A DNA stretch of 64,000 nt from Pseudanabaena frigida (GCA_003242085.1 QBML01000017.1:49030-113029); one strand, 5' to 3'. Positions 1 through 8,726 are shown, numbered from the stretch's first letter. Translations and numbers: made by a program. The notes: generated by a model from the letters alone, not told the origin.

Positions 1-1068
1 GGATTTTATGCGGGAACCCTCAAAAGTACAGAAGTAAATAGATTAATTCCTCAAGATAAGGAAATTAACTTAGTCGATCTCCATAATTCTGCAACTTTAA
101 ACCGACTATTATTCAAGGTATTTGGCTATCTTGATGCTAACTGGCTAAAAGTGATCGCCCAACAGCAACCATCTCTCATTCATGCTCATTTTGGCCCTGA
201 TGGTTTGTGGAGTCTCCCAATTTCTAGGCATTTAAATATTCCACTAATAGTTACTTTTCATGGATATGATGCAATTTTGACGGAGCAAAGTTTGAATTTG
301 CCTAGCTTGTCTTTTAGGCTTTATTTAAAACGTCGTCAGCAACTTTTGAGTGAAGCTAGTTCGTGCATTGCTGTCTCTCAATTTATACGTGAAAATCTAA
401 TTAAAATCGGATGTCCTAGTAATAAAATTATCGTTCATTATATTGGCATAGATACAAATAAGTTTTATCCAGAATTCACTGTGTTACGACAACCTATAGT
501 GCTTTTTGTCGCTCGATTAGTTGAATTTAAAGGATGTGAATATTTGATTAGAGCTATGCAGATTGTTCAAGCAATTATGCCTGATGCCGAACTAGTAGTT
601 ATTGGAGATGGTCATTTAAGAAATAGTCTCGAGCTACAGGCTCAGCAAAGTTTAAAAAAATATCGTTTTTTAGGTGTACATCCTCCAGAAGTTGTCAGAG
701 ATTGGATGCGGCGATCGCAAGTATTTTGTGTTCCTAGTATTACTGAACCCTCTGGACTTACTGAAGCTTTTGGTATGGTATTTGCAGAAGCGCAAGCGAT
801 GGGATTACCAGTAGTTAGTTTTAAAACAGGTGGAATTCCTGAAGTAGTTGCCCATGAAGAGACAGGATTGCTGGCAAAGGAGGGTAATGTAGAAGAATTG
901 TCAGCATATATTATCAAAATATTAGAAGATTCCCTAATATGGAGACGCTTTAGTGAAAATGGTATTTCTAGAGTAAATAGTCTATTTAATTTGTATAAAC
1001 AAACTCGTCAACTAGAAAATATTTATGATGATGTATTGGCTGAATTCTCTGCAAAGCATCATATCTGA
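1..1068 (+). CDS. Glycosyltransferase family 4, 5' end cut by window
   Basis: The reading frame is open from base 1, so the gene starts upstream of the window; the GTG at 151 is internal. About 355 residues are visible. They include an acceptor-side His-Ala-His-Phe-Gly segment and the GT4 C-terminal half with a VARLVEFKG donor-domain start and the EPSGLTEAFGMVFAEA segment that carries the E-x7-E nucleotide-sugar signature. The family moves a sugar from an activated donor to a growing glycan in the cytoplasm. A methyltransferase follows after 3 bases, then a second GT4 gene, so this is probably the end of an exopolysaccharide or O-antigen-type operon. Donor and acceptor cannot be told from sequence. 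Confidence 0.9.
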   Translation, partial: GFYAGTLKSTEVNRLIPQDKEINLVDLHNSATLNRLLFKVFGYLDANWLKVIAQQQPSLIHAHFGPDGLWSLPISRHLNIPLIVTFHGYDAILTEQSLNLPSLSFRLYLKRRQQLLSEASSCIAVSQFIRENLIKIGCPSNKIIVHYIGIDTNKFYPEFTVLRQPIVLFVARLVEFKGCEYLIRAMQIVQAIMPDAELVVIGDGHLRNSLELQAQQSLKKYRFLGVHPPEVVRDWMRRSQVFCVPSITEPSGLTEAFGMVFAEAQAMGLPVVSFKTGGIPEVVAHEETGLLAKEGNVEELSAYIIKILEDSLIWRRFSENGISRVNSLFNLYKQTRQLENIYDDVLAEFSAKHHI

Positions 1069-1071
1069 GCA

Positions 1072-1944
1072 ATGGAGAACTTAAATTATATGCAATCAGA
1101 AACTTGCCCTATCTGTAAAAGTCTTCACTTTCAGATTCGATATAATCTGGATAAAGGACAACTTTCAACCTGTCAAAAATGTAAAACTGTACTTTTTTTC
1201 CCAAGACCAACACTAGAAGAGTTAGCAGAATATTATAGACAGCCAATTTATCGTAGTGCCTATACAAGTAGTGTAATGGCTGAGCAAGAGTTCTCAAAGG
1301 CAAGATATTCTCAACTATGTGATGTTCTTAAAAAGTATGTCCCTTCTATTTTAAGTAAATCTGATAAAAGTTTATTAGATATTGGTTGTGGTAATGGAGA
1401 TTTGATTAAGGTAGCAGCTAAGAAGGGATGGAAATCTTTTGGGACAGAGCTATATGATGAGAACTCAATAGGAAATTCTCAAAATAGAGATAACTCAGAT
1501 ATAAAGATTTATACAGGCGAACTTTTATCGTTAAATCTGCCAGCAAACTCGTTTGACTTGATTACGATCTATCATGTAATCGAGCATTTAATATCGCCTA
1601 TAGAAACACTATCAGAAATTTATCGTTTGCTAAAGCCTTCTGGTGTTGCTTTAATTGAAACTCCAAATATAGGTGGGATAGGCTCGATCGTAAAAGGGAA
1701 ACAATGGTCACATATTATTCCTCCAGAGCATATTACTTACTTCAACCCTTCCGCCCTTAGATTTGCTGTTTTAAAGGCACAATTTCCAAAAACTGAAGTA
1801 TTTACAATATCTCCTCAAGTTATTGATAGTGCCTCTAATTTAGTTGAGCCTTTTCAATCAATCCTCAAGGGAATATATGCGATCGCACCAAGGTTTAACT
1901 TAGGAGCTACGTTACAAGCCTTAGCCTTTAAGAGTTCATCATGA
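1072..1944 (+). CDS. Class I SAM-dependent methyltransferase with N-terminal zinc-ribbon
   Basis: This 290-residue protein has two CxxC pairs near the N-terminus (C12/C15 and C34/C37) that look like a zinc ribbon. A Methyltransf_23-type Rossmann domain follows, with the SAM-binding LLDIGCGNG motif at about residues 101-109 and a later IYHVIEHL motif. Proteins of this layout methylate sugars or lipids in surface-glycan clusters, which fits the glycosyltransferases on both sides. The ATG at 1072 sits 3 bases after the upstream stop; an internal ATG at 1090 is an alternative start. The stop overlaps the next start by 4 bases (ATGA), indicating translational coupling. The substrate is unknown. 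Confidence 0.85.
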   Translation: MENLNYMQSETCPICKSLHFQIRYNLDKGQLSTCQKCKTVLFFPRPTLEELAEYYRQPIYRSAYTSSVMAEQEFSKARYSQLCDVLKKYVPSILSKSDKSLLDIGCGNGDLIKVAAKKGWKSFGTELYDENSIGNSQNRDNSDIKIYTGELLSLNLPANSFDLITIYHVIEHLISPIETLSEIYRLLKPSGVALIETPNIGGIGSIVKGKQWSHIIPPEHITYFNPSALRFAVLKAQFPKTEVFTISPQVIDSASNLVEPFQSILKGIYAIAPRFNLGATLQALAFKSSS

Positions 1945-3116
1945 AAATTGGAATTAATAGTTTATTTCTTAAACCGAGCCAAGTTGGGGGTGCGGAATTT
2001 GTATTAAAAGGCTTATTAGTAGGCTTAGCACTAAATAAAGATATAGATTTATATATCTTTATTAGCGATAAGCTTATAAGTTGGTTAAATGAATTAATTG
2101 CGTCACTAAATCTAAACTTAGCTGATAGATTAAACATTATTCCTATTGCAATAATCGGTAACCGCTTTGTTAGCGAAGCTTTTCAATTGCCGATTATCAT
2201 AAATCGATATCAGCTTGATGGTTTGATTAATACTAATTACTTCACTCCTTGGCGATCGCTGCTTAAATCTCCATGTGCAACAATTATTTACGATCTTAAT
2301 TATTTGCACTTCCCCGATCTGTTTTCTTGGTATAAGAAATTGTGGTTGCGATTGGCTCATCAGATGACATTGGCTAATGCAGATATAACTGTAACGATTT
2401 CTGAATTTGTTAAACAAGATATTCAAAAAAGATATAAATCCAATCAGTTACCTGTAGTAATTTACACTCCAATTTTGTGGAGTAGATTAGATATCTTGAA
2501 CTTTGGCGAATGGAGTAGTGAGTTTTCTAAAATAGATATATCAATAAGCGATCGACCATTTATTCTTTCTGTCGCTAATCACTATCAACATAAAAATCTT
2601 TCTACTTTAGTTAAAGCATTTCATAAACTACCTAGTAGTTTAAATGAAGTAAAACTAGTTTTAGTCGGACAATTGCCTAATTCTCTTGTGGGGATGCGTC
2701 GCGATCGCTGTGATGATATTCCACAATTAGTGAGGGATTTAGGATTAGAAAATCGAGTTTATGTGACAGGCTATATTAGCGATCGCGAGTTGGCTTGGTA
2801 TTATCATCATGCGGCTTTATTCGCTTTCCCATCGGTATTTGAAGGTTTTGGGATGCCCCCTGTAGAAGCTTTAGGGATGGGTTTGCCAGTTTTGACGACA
2901 AAATGCACGGCAATCCCAGAAGTAACGATGAATTTGGCTGAATATGTTGAAAATCCTCTGGATGTGGACGAGTGGTGCGATCGCCTCACAACGATGCTTA
3001 GCGATCGCGATAAGTATTTACCAACTCAAGCTGAAGTTCAACAAATTAGACAAACTTACGAACCTGTTGCGATCGCCAAAAAATATATAGAAGTATTCCG
3101 CAATATCAAAAATTAA
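1941..3116 (+). CDS. Glycosyltransferase family 4
   Basis: This 391-residue protein has a GT4 fold. The N-terminal half resembles the Glyco_trans_4 acceptor domain (KIGINSLFL start). The C-terminal half has the donor-binding stretch with FPSVFEGFGMPPVEALGMG and a following PEV, which carries the E-x7-E motif. The start ATG overlaps the methyltransferase stop by 4 bases. Several HIP1 octamers lie inside the gene, so it looks resident rather than newly acquired. It is the last gene of the visible glycan operon. The sugar specificity cannot be read from the sequence. Confidence 0.9.
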   Translation: MKIGINSLFLKPSQVGGAEFVLKGLLVGLALNKDIDLYIFISDKLISWLNELIASLNLNLADRLNIIPIAIIGNRFVSEAFQLPIIINRYQLDGLINTNYFTPWRSLLKSPCATIIYDLNYLHFPDLFSWYKKLWLRLAHQMTLANADITVTISEFVKQDIQKRYKSNQLPVVIYTPILWSRLDILNFGEWSSEFSKIDISISDRPFILSVANHYQHKNLSTLVKAFHKLPSSLNEVKLVLVGQLPNSLVGMRRDRCDDIPQLVRDLGLENRVYVTGYISDRELAWYYHHAALFAFPSVFEGFGMPPVEALGMGLPVLTTKCTAIPEVTMNLAEYVENPLDVDEWCDRLTTMLSDRDKYLPTQAEVQQIRQTYEPVAIAKKYIEVFRNIKN

Positions 3117-3140
3117 GAAGATCGAGATAGATGTGTATTT

Positions 3141-3236
3141 CTATTCATAAGAGATACCAAGCGATCGCATTTTTTCTTGTAACTCCTTTAGCCTAGTCTC
3201 AGCTTGTTCTGCAAAGAAATGGCTCGCTTCCCTTTT
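3141..3236 (-). pseudogene. Remnant of a Uma2-type coiled-coil C-terminus
   Basis: On the minus strand an open frame of about 30 codons ends at a stop at 3141-3143. It reads like the coiled-coil tail of Uma2-family proteins (AEQAETRLKELQEKMRSLGI, then the stop). No start or Uma2 domain lies upstream; the frame runs into the palindromic repeat at 3252. It is best read as the tail of a decayed gene. The call rests only on similarity to the tails of other Uma2 proteins, including the RAEQE-rich tail of the gene at 9258. Confidence 0.4.
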
Positions 3237-3251
3237 AGGGGTGTGCAATTT

Positions 3252-3312
3252 AATAAGGAACTAATTTTTGATGGCGCAGCGTCGCCACGCCATCAAAAAT
3301 TGGTTCCTTATT
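3252..3312. repeat. Palindromic hairpin repeat
   Basis: The arms AATAAGGAACTAATTTTTG and the complementary copy pair over about 25 bases with one mismatch, around a GC-rich core (GGCGCAGCGTCGCCACGCC). It lies just past the 3' end of the cobT-like gene and may act as a terminator. It resembles in layout the larger nested palindromes elsewhere in the window. Confidence 0.7.
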
Positions 3313-3326
3313 TTACGGCGAAGCCC

Positions 3327-4394
3327 TTACTTATTGAGATACTGCGCTTCGATCGCACTCAACAATTTCTCCTGAGTCCAATTTTGATATAAGTGTGCGG
3401 CGATCGCTGCACCACCCGCACCAACACCTTCTTTGACAAAACCTTGTTCGTAAGCTTGCAATTGTGGAAACTTAGACTTGGCAAAACTTAGCTGTGTGGC
3501 AAGTAATGGCACATCGCGCACGGCCAAAGCTAAATCGACAGTATTACTTGTGGGATCTTCCGCAACCCATCGAGTTGTGCCAACGGCGATCGCGTCAGGA
3601 TTCCATGTGAGATTTTTGTATATGGCGATCGCTCTGGCTAAAGCATATACCGCTAGCATCTGCGTTCCCCCTGCTAGTAATACGCCACTATGACGACTAG
3701 CCGCGATCGCCATTCCCGCTACTGCGATTTGCATCGGATCGCCCACTGCTGCCACAATTTCAAAGGGTGTCGCTTGTCGATCTAGGTTCTGTAATCCTGT
3801 CTGTACGATTTCCCATTTTTGAGCATGGTTACAGGTGGAATGCGAGCTATTCACCTTATCTTTAGCATCGATTCCTAACGCTGTGAGAACGGCTAAAGCT
3901 GTGGTCGTGCCGCCGACAACACATTCACTGAGGATTACATAGGCTCCTGCTTGCGCTAGTTTCTCACCCCATACTAAGCCCTGTACGAATAGTTGCAATA
4001 CTGTTTCAATCGGTAAAGCCTTGCCTGTACTCAAGCATTTTGCGGGCTTTCCGCCAAGATTAAGCGCTTCCACTGTTGGCGCGATCGCTAAGCCAGCATC
4101 AAAAATAAAAAGTGGTAATTCTTGCTCTGCCACGACTGCACGAGAAATTAATACAGGCGATGCACCAGCGACTAGGGGTGGCAATGGAAAGTTTGGATTT
4201 GTACCTGTTGCCAGAAATTCGGCATCAGCGATCGCTGTATATTTGCGATCTTCAGGAGTTGCCCCTGCTGCGGAAATATTGGGAATTAATCCTGTTTCTG
4301 TAAACCCCAACACACAAGCAAATACTGCGCGTTTTCCACGATAGGTTTTGAGCCAAGCTTTGGCTTTTTTGCGTTGTGTGTAGGTTTTGATCAT
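3327..4394 (-). CDS. cobT: CobT-like nicotinate-nucleotide phosphoribosyltransferase family protein (TIGR00303/UPF0284)
   Basis: This 355-residue protein matches the cyanobacterial/archaeal branch of CobT-like proteins. Gly-rich segments typical of the family are visible (VVGGTTTALAVLTALG at about residues 160-175 and the AGMAIAASRHSGVLLAGGTQML region). CobT enzymes transfer phosphoribose from nicotinate mononucleotide to the lower base of cobalamin or pseudocobalamin. No other cobalamin genes are nearby. The tiny DUF2256 gene is just upstream on the same strand. The exact reaction of this branch is less well established than that of E. coli CobT. Confidence 0.8.
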   Translation of the reverse strand: MIKTYTQRKKAKAWLKTYRGKRAVFACVLGFTETGLIPNISAAGATPEDRKYTAIADAEFLATGTNPNFPLPPLVAGASPVLISRAVVAEQELPLFIFDAGLAIAPTVEALNLGGKPAKCLSTGKALPIETVLQLFVQGLVWGEKLAQAGAYVILSECVVGGTTTALAVLTALGIDAKDKVNSSHSTCNHAQKWEIVQTGLQNLDRQATPFEIVAAVGDPMQIAVAGMAIAASRHSGVLLAGGTQMLAVYALARAIAIYKNLTWNPDAIAVGTTRWVAEDPTSNTVDLALAVRDVPLLATQLSFAKSKFPQLQAYEQGFVKEGVGAGGAAIAAHLYQNWTQEKLLSAIEAQYLNK

Positions 4395-4429
4395 TAGTCT
4401 TTTATAGCAAAAGGTTTGCTTAGTAAACC

Positions 4430-4579
4430 TTAACTATTACTTTTTTGTTGACGACAGCGATCGCTACAATATTTCACTTCATCCCAGCACCTTTCCCATT
4501 TTTTGCGCCATGAGAAAGGCTTACCGCACACTACACAGTCTTTGCTGGGTAAAAAAGATTTATTACCTTTGTGAGCCAT
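4430..4579 (-). CDS. DUF2256 small zinc-finger-like protein
   Basis: This is a 49-residue gene starting [15 protein letters not shown]. It carries the family pattern [14 protein letters not shown], then [10 protein letters not shown], giving four Cys that could bind zinc (C15, C18, C38, C42), plus the conserved Trp/Lys-rich middle. The family is widespread in bacteria and its function is not known. It lies 35 bases upstream of the cobT-like gene on the same strand and may share a transcript. Confidence 0.85.
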   Translation of the reverse strand: MAHKGNKSFLPSKDCVVCGKPFSWRKKWERCWDEVKYCSDRCRQQKSNS

Positions 4580-4644
4580 ATTTAAAAAATTTCATAAATG
4601 TGTCATGGCATCAACTTTTCTCAACCAACGAGGAAATCTCTATA

Positions 4645-4762
4645 CTATAGCAATGAAATAAATAACTAGGACAAATCAAAACCCAAAATACAAGTGGCGA
4701 CGCAAAGCGCCGCCACTTGTATTTTGGGTTTTATGTCCTAAGCAACCCTTTCATTTCTATAG
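4645..4762. repeat. Nested-palindrome repeat, family A, copy 1
   Basis: The outer inverted ends are CTATAGCAATGAAA on the left and its near-complement TTTCATTTCTATAG on the right. Inside are TAGGACA and AAAACCCAAA arms and a long GC-rich stem with a short loop. The element is 118 bases and has no coding capacity, like a MITE. It sits between the divergent DUF2256 and GGDEF genes. Confidence 0.85.
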
Positions 4763-4840
4763 AAAATATTCTGTCAGTTGTGGATAGCCAGCAATAATAG
4801 CGATCGCTAAATCCAGCATAACTCCAGCCAAACACCGCGA

Positions 4841-5404
4841 ATGACTAACTTAAATCGAGATGAATTGACTGGACTAAAAAATCGAAAACTCTTACAAAAT
4901 TGCTTTGATGAATACACTGGAGATAGCTCGCACTTTGGATTAATCTTAATTGATGTGGATGGGTTGATCTATTTCAACGATTACTATGGTCATGCTGAAG
5001 GTGATGAGAAGCTAAAACAAATTGCTGAGTTAATCTGTCAAAATGTGCCAAGTAGCGTTGATGTTTTTCGATCTGGGGGAGATGAATTTGCGATTCTTCT
5101 TAACAATTTGAACATGGCAGAAGTTATCTCATTAGCAATGCAAATTTGTAAAACTGTTAATCAGAATTTTGCTCATATGCCACCATTACGAAGATTCTAT
5201 TGGATGCGCGATCGCAGTTGTTTAGAGGTTCATTATCCATTAACAGTATCTTGTGGGGTTGCTTTTTATCCAGAAGATGGCATCAATTATAAAGATTTGA
5301 ATAAAGCTGTAGATGAAGCATTATTCAGAGCAGGAAAAACCTTGTTTGGGGGTGTTGTAGGTTTAGCAAGGAATGGCTATGAATATTGTTCTTTACCTTT
5401 TTAG
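4841..5404 (+). CDS. GGDEF-domain protein (probable diguanylate cyclase)
   Basis: This 187-residue protein consists of little more than a GGDEF domain. It begins with the DELTGLKNRK element, contains the metal-binding IDVDGL stretch and an intact GGDEF active-site loop (residues 79-83), and ends with the SCGVAFYPEDG segment. The family makes cyclic di-GMP from two GTP. There is no visible sensor domain or membrane segment, and no RxxD inhibitory site at the usual place upstream of the loop. An unusual insert (about residues 110-130, HMPPLRRFYWMRDRS) precedes the last strands. Activity is likely but depends on dimer formation, which is unclear. Confidence 0.85.
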   Translation: MTNLNRDELTGLKNRKLLQNCFDEYTGDSSHFGLILIDVDGLIYFNDYYGHAEGDEKLKQIAELICQNVPSSVDVFRSGGDEFAILLNNLNMAEVISLAMQICKTVNQNFAHMPPLRRFYWMRDRSCLEVHYPLTVSCGVAFYPEDGINYKDLNKAVDEALFRAGKTLFGGVVGLARNGYEYCSLPF

Positions 5405-5483
5405 CTTTTATATCTTCAGGGGCACAACCATAGACTCATCAATTGTTCTGTTGTCAGAGTAAAAAGCTCTTAAAGTGATCAAC

Positions 5484-5600
5484 CTATAACAATAAAAATT
5501 AGCTTAGAACATAAAACCCAAACAAGTAGAGGCGGCGCGAAGCGCCGCCTCTACTTGTTTGGGTTTTGATTTATCCTAGCTCCCTCTTTCATTGCTATAG
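5484..5600. repeat. Nested-palindrome repeat, family A, copy 2
   Basis: The right end TTTCATTGCTATAG and left end CTATAACAATAAAA are near-complementary. The inner AAAACCCAAA arms enclose a perfect stem (ACAAGTAGAGGCGGCGC and complement, loop GAA). It is 117 bases long and lies between the convergent GGDEF gene and xseB, where the stem could terminate both transcripts. Confidence 0.85.
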
Positions 5601-5610
5601 GTTGAGATTG

Positions 5611-5832
5611 TTAAGAATTTTGACTTTGGATTAGAGTGACTTTCTGTTCGGCTTTTTCCAGATATTCACGGCAATATTGCGATCGCTTCATTCCTTCTTC
5701 ATAGAGAGCCAACATTTCATCTAAGGCGGCTTCGCCATCATCGAGAATTTCGACGATTTCTTCTAAACGCTGTAATTGTTCTTCAAAGGATAAATCTTGT
5801 AGATTCTTATGGATATTATTCAGGTCGGTCAT
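5611..5832 (-). CDS. xseB: Exodeoxyribonuclease VII small subunit
   Basis: This 73-residue protein has the family pattern LSFEEQLQRLEEIVEILDDGEAALDEML followed by YEEGMKRSQYCREYLEKAE, the usual length and sequence of XseB. Several copies coat one XseA subunit in the enzyme that degrades single-stranded DNA in both directions. Its start overlaps the end of xseA by 17 bases, so the two subunits are co-translated. Confidence 0.93.
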   Translation of the reverse strand: MTDLNNIHKNLQDLSFEEQLQRLEEIVEILDDGEAALDEMLALYEEGMKRSQYCREYLEKAEQKVTLIQSQNS

Positions 5833-7018
5833 GTACTTTCTCGATTTTGACTTGGGCTATTTCCGATCGCCGCACGATTTCCACTTTATCAAATGTCGTG
5901 AGTGACTCATTGTTACTGAGAAAGCGATCGTCTACTTGCAGCAATGCAAAGCCGCGCTGTAATGGTGAGAGTGGATGGAGCGATCGCAAATGGGCTGTGA
6001 TACTTTCGAGTTTGCTAGAGGATTGACGCAGATGGCGAATTAAGGACTTTTGCATATCTCGTTCGGCTTCGTCTAACTGTTGAGCGCGATCGTGGAGGCG
6101 ATCGCTAAAATTTTCGAAAGCATAGCTATTAGAGAGATTCGTAAGCCGTTGCTGATAATTTTGCATCTCTAGTTGGACATTGCGGGTGAGGCGACTTTCC
6201 CAAAAAGTAATCTGTTGCCATAGTGTATCGCGATCGCATTGTGATACTAGCTCTGCTGCTGCTGTGGGGGTCGCGGCGCGTAAATCAGCCACAAAATCAG
6301 CGATCGTAAAATCTGTTTCATGTCCTACCGCCGAAATAATCGGAATGCGCGAGTGATAAATTGCGTCTGCTACTGGCAAGGTATTAAACGCCCACAGATC
6401 CTCAATCGAGCCACCGCCTCGCCCGACAATCAACACATCGGCATCAGTGTTTTGCAAAACCACGATCGCCTTAGCAATCTCTTCGGGAGCCGCATCTCCT
6501 TGTACTGTGGCAGGACATAGATAAATCTGACAATGGGGCGATCGCCGATTGAGCGTACTGAGAATATCTTGAATTACGGCTCCTGTTGGTGAAGTCACTA
6601 CCCCAATTTTCAGGGGTAAGGCAGGAATATCGCGCTTTCGCTCTGGATCGAAATATCCCCGTTCGGCGAGTTCTTCCTTGAGAGCAGCAAAGGCTAAATA
6701 TAAATCGCCCTGTCCTGCGGCAGTCATGCGATCGCAGTCAATCTGATATTTACCTCTTGTGGCGTAGACCGTCAGCCGACCTTGCACGACGACTTGCATT
6801 CCACTTTTAGGGCGAAATGACAAAGTGCGGCTTGCCCACATAACACAGTCAATCTGTGCGGATTCATCCTTGAGGGTAAAATAGCGATGCCCAGATGCTG
6901 CGGTCGTAAATCCTGAGATTTCGCCCGTCACGCGCACAATGCCGATTTCTTCGCGCAACAAAAGCGTAATCGCTTGCGTCAAGCTAGCTACAGACATCGC
7001 ATCTTTAGAACTGTTCAT
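5816..7018 (-). CDS. xseA: Exodeoxyribonuclease VII large subunit
   Basis: This 400-residue protein begins with an OB-fold DNA-binding domain (about residues 5-110, with GEISGFTTAASGHRYFTLKD). The catalytic domain follows, with the IGVVTSPTGAVIQDIL and VGRGGGSIEDLW motifs, the AVGHETDFTIADFVAD stretch and a coiled-coil tail. Length and domain order are normal. The gene overlaps xseB downstream and is divergent from the small secreted protein at 7033, with 14 bases between start codons, so the promoters must overlap. Confidence 0.95.
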   Translation of the reverse strand: MNSSKDAMSVASLTQAITLLLREEIGIVRVTGEISGFTTAASGHRYFTLKDESAQIDCVMWASRTLSFRPKSGMQVVVQGRLTVYATRGKYQIDCDRMTAAGQGDLYLAFAALKEELAERGYFDPERKRDIPALPLKIGVVTSPTGAVIQDILSTLNRRSPHCQIYLCPATVQGDAAPEEIAKAIVVLQNTDADVLIVGRGGGSIEDLWAFNTLPVADAIYHSRIPIISAVGHETDFTIADFVADLRAATPTAAAELVSQCDRDTLWQQITFWESRLTRNVQLEMQNYQQRLTNLSNSYAFENFSDRLHDRAQQLDEAERDMQKSLIRHLRQSSSKLESITAHLRSLHPLSPLQRGFALLQVDDRFLSNNESLTTFDKVEIVRRSEIAQVKIEKVHDRPE

Positions 7019-7032
7019 AAAACCTACTGCTC

Positions 7033-7473
7033 ATGTGGCGATCGCCGAATATGCAAACTTTGTTCAACTCGCTGAAATATTCTATGCTGCTGCTTGCTAT
7101 CTTGCCAGCCACATTCTTGCCAGCCGCCGTCCAAGCTCAAGTACCCGATAGCAAAGGTAATTACTACAGAAATGATGCTTCAGTTTTAGCTCCTAGTCGG
7201 TTTAATAAGCTTGTTCCTGGCTTTTTGTGGCGAGTTATGGTTGATGAACTAAATTGCCGTCAAGATGCAAGTTTAGATAGCCCGATAAATCGTACGTATC
7301 AGGTAGGCGATCTATTAGAAGTGGAAGTTTATCGCGGCGGATCTGATGAAGTTTATGTGAATCCTGTCGATCGCAATGGTAGACCTTGGATGCCAGTTCG
7401 TGGTGCAAATACAGAAGAAAAGTGCTATGTACGGGCAAATAGTCGGTTTATTCAGCCTGTCACTGCTAAGTAA
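7033..7473 (+). CDS. Secreted hypothetical protein with SH3-like segment
   Basis: This 146-residue protein begins with a signal peptide: a hydrophobic run near residues 18-32 and an Ala-x-Ala site before QVPDSKG. The mature part contains ELNCRQDAS ... YQVGDLLEVE ... GRPWMPV, which looks like a bacterial SH3-type fold with two Cys that could form a disulfide. An ATG at 7051 would shorten the N-terminus by six residues and is equally plausible. A strong hairpin follows the stop. Its role is unknown, probably in the periplasm or cell envelope. Confidence 0.65.
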   Translation: MWRSPNMQTLFNSLKYSMLLLAILPATFLPAAVQAQVPDSKGNYYRNDASVLAPSRFNKLVPGFLWRVMVDELNCRQDASLDSPINRTYQVGDLLEVEVYRGGSDEVYVNPVDRNGRPWMPVRGANTEEKCYVRANSRFIQPVTAK

Positions 7474-7478
7474 TTTTT

Positions 7479-7524
7479 CAAGCCCAAGAAAGATGGAACA
7501 AAGTACCATCTTTCTTGGGCTTGA
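7479..7524 (+). terminator. Hairpin terminator after the SH3-like gene
   Basis: CAAGCCCAAGAAAGATGG pairs perfectly with its complement after a 10-base loop, 6 bases past the stop codon. A T-rich tract precedes rather than follows it on this strand, so it may also work as an RNA-stabilising hairpin. Confidence 0.6.
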
Positions 7525-7570
7525 GGATTTTGATATAGTCAAAGCCATTTTAGTTAACGAATAAAACCCA

Positions 7571-7607
7571 ACAGGAAGTTGCAGCGCGAAGCGCTGCAAC
7601 TTCCTGT
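7571..7607. repeat. Hairpin repeat related to family A cores
   Basis: ACAGGAAGTTGCAGCGC and its complement surround a GAA loop and are preceded by AAAACCCA, as in family A, but the outer CTATAG ends are degenerate. It is probably a decayed copy. The rest of 7474-7738 holds only a weak hairpin at about 7677-7701 upstream of the Rrf2 gene. Confidence 0.6.
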
Positions 7608-7738
7608 GAGGGATCTAATTAAATCCATAATTTACAGTGTTATACCGTAGTATCATAGGATTCATTAGGTTATGGTAAGCAACGCATCGCGTTACTTATC
7701 ACAACTGTCTAACCTTTAAATAAGAATTACGGTCAGTT

Positions 7739-8182
7739 GTGGAACTTTCTTTAAAGAGTGAATATGCAATCTTGGCGATGCTTGAGCTAGCCAGTAACTT
7801 TGCGATCGATCAGCCTCTCCAAATTCGTCAAATTGCCCATCAACAAAATATCCCCGATCGCTATTTAGAGCAGTTACTAGCGACTCTAAAGCGTCAAGGC
7901 TTGGTCAAGAGTCAGCGCGGCTCTAAGGGAGGATATATTCTTGCCCGTGAGCCCAGACAAATTAGCTTACTGGAGATCATTCGCGGCATCGAAGGTTACG
8001 ATCCGATTTCGGAACAGAAGAACAGCAAAGTCAGCAATGAAAGTGCTTCTGTTTCAGTGATTAGAGAAGCATGGGAAGCAGCGCAAAAGGCAGCTTCTAA
8101 TGTTTTAGATGGATGTACGCTGAAGGATTTATGCGATCGCCAACGCCAACGCCAAATCGCCACAACGATGTATTACATCTAG
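7739..8182 (+). CDS. Rrf2-family transcriptional regulator
   Basis: This 147-residue protein opens with the Rrf2 winged-helix pattern (MELSLKSEYAILAMLELA, then QIRQIAHQQNIPDRYLEQLL and SQRGSKGGYILAR). The start is GTG at 7739, which matches the conserved N-terminus. Rrf2 proteins such as IscR sense iron-sulfur clusters through Cys residues. Here only two Cys are near the C-terminus (GCTLKDLC), fewer than the three of IscR, so cluster binding is possible but unproven. The targets are unknown. A direct hairpin repeat and an IS element follow. Confidence 0.85.
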   Translation: MELSLKSEYAILAMLELASNFAIDQPLQIRQIAHQQNIPDRYLEQLLATLKRQGLVKSQRGSKGGYILAREPRQISLLEIIRGIEGYDPISEQKNSKVSNESASVSVIREAWEAAQKAASNVLDGCTLKDLCDRQRQRQIATTMYYI

Positions 8183-8185
8183 TCA

Positions 8186-8279
8186 TCCTAAATGATATGA
8201 GAGGCTTCGACTTCGCTCAGCCAGCGTAGACTGTTGGCTGAGCGAAGTCGAAGCCCTGAATCTCACAAATGATTTAGGA
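8186..8279. repeat. Palindromic repeat, family B, copy 1
   Basis: The outer ends TCCTAAAT and ATTTAGGA are complementary. The inner arms GGCTTCGACTTCGCTCAGCC pair perfectly around an 11-base loop. It is 94 bases and non-coding. The left inverted repeat of the IS element begins 7 bases beyond it. Confidence 0.75.
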
Positions 8280-8348
8280 CTGCTAGGGCGTGTCATCAAT
8301 TAGGTAAACTAGAGGAAGGAAAAAGTAACAAACAGAAAGCAAAACGAG

Positions 8349-8726
8349 ATGACAGTCCGCCGATATGCCCTGAGAGATGAGCAGTGGGAAAGGATCAAAA
8401 ACTTATTGCCAGGCAGAGAAGGAACCGTCGGAGTCACGGCAAAAGACAACCGATTGTTTGTTGAGGCAGTGTTATATCGCTACCGAGCAGGAATACCTTG
8501 GCGAGATTTGCCAGAGAGATTTGGGGATTATCGAGTAGTACATACAAGGTTTAGCCGATGGTCAAAAACAGGTGTATGGAAAAGAGTATTCCAAGATTTA
8601 GCCAATGAAGCAGACAATGAATACGCGATGATTGATTCAACAATAGTCCGCGCCCATCAGCACAGTGCTGGTGCAAAAGGGGGGATGCAAAAAGCGAAGC
8701 AATTGGTCGCAGCAAAGGAGGTTTAA
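8349..8726 (+). CDS. IS5-family transposase, N-terminal frame
   Basis: The 125 residues begin MTVRRYALRDEQWERIKNLLPG, the DUF4096 N-terminal domain of IS5-type transposases, and include the first catalytic Asp in AMIDSTIVRAHQHSAGAKGG. The true protein leaves this frame near the A4G6 run at 8675-8684: reading in the -1 frame from there gives AIGRSKGGLSTKIHTLVDAL, the standard continuation. The last residues of this frame (KQLVAAKEV) are therefore probably off-frame product. Whether the shift is programmed or a mutation cannot be settled here. Confidence 0.85.
   Translation: MTVRRYALRDEQWERIKNLLPGREGTVGVTAKDNRLFVEAVLYRYRAGIPWRDLPERFGDYRVVHTRFSRWSKTGVWKRVFQDLANEADNEYAMIDSTIVRAHQHSAGAKGGMQKAKQLVAAKEV

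Noticed and set aside
3204..3392. Plus-strand open frame across the hairpin at 3252
   Set aside because: It consists of the palindromic repeat and the antisense of the cobT-like 3' end.
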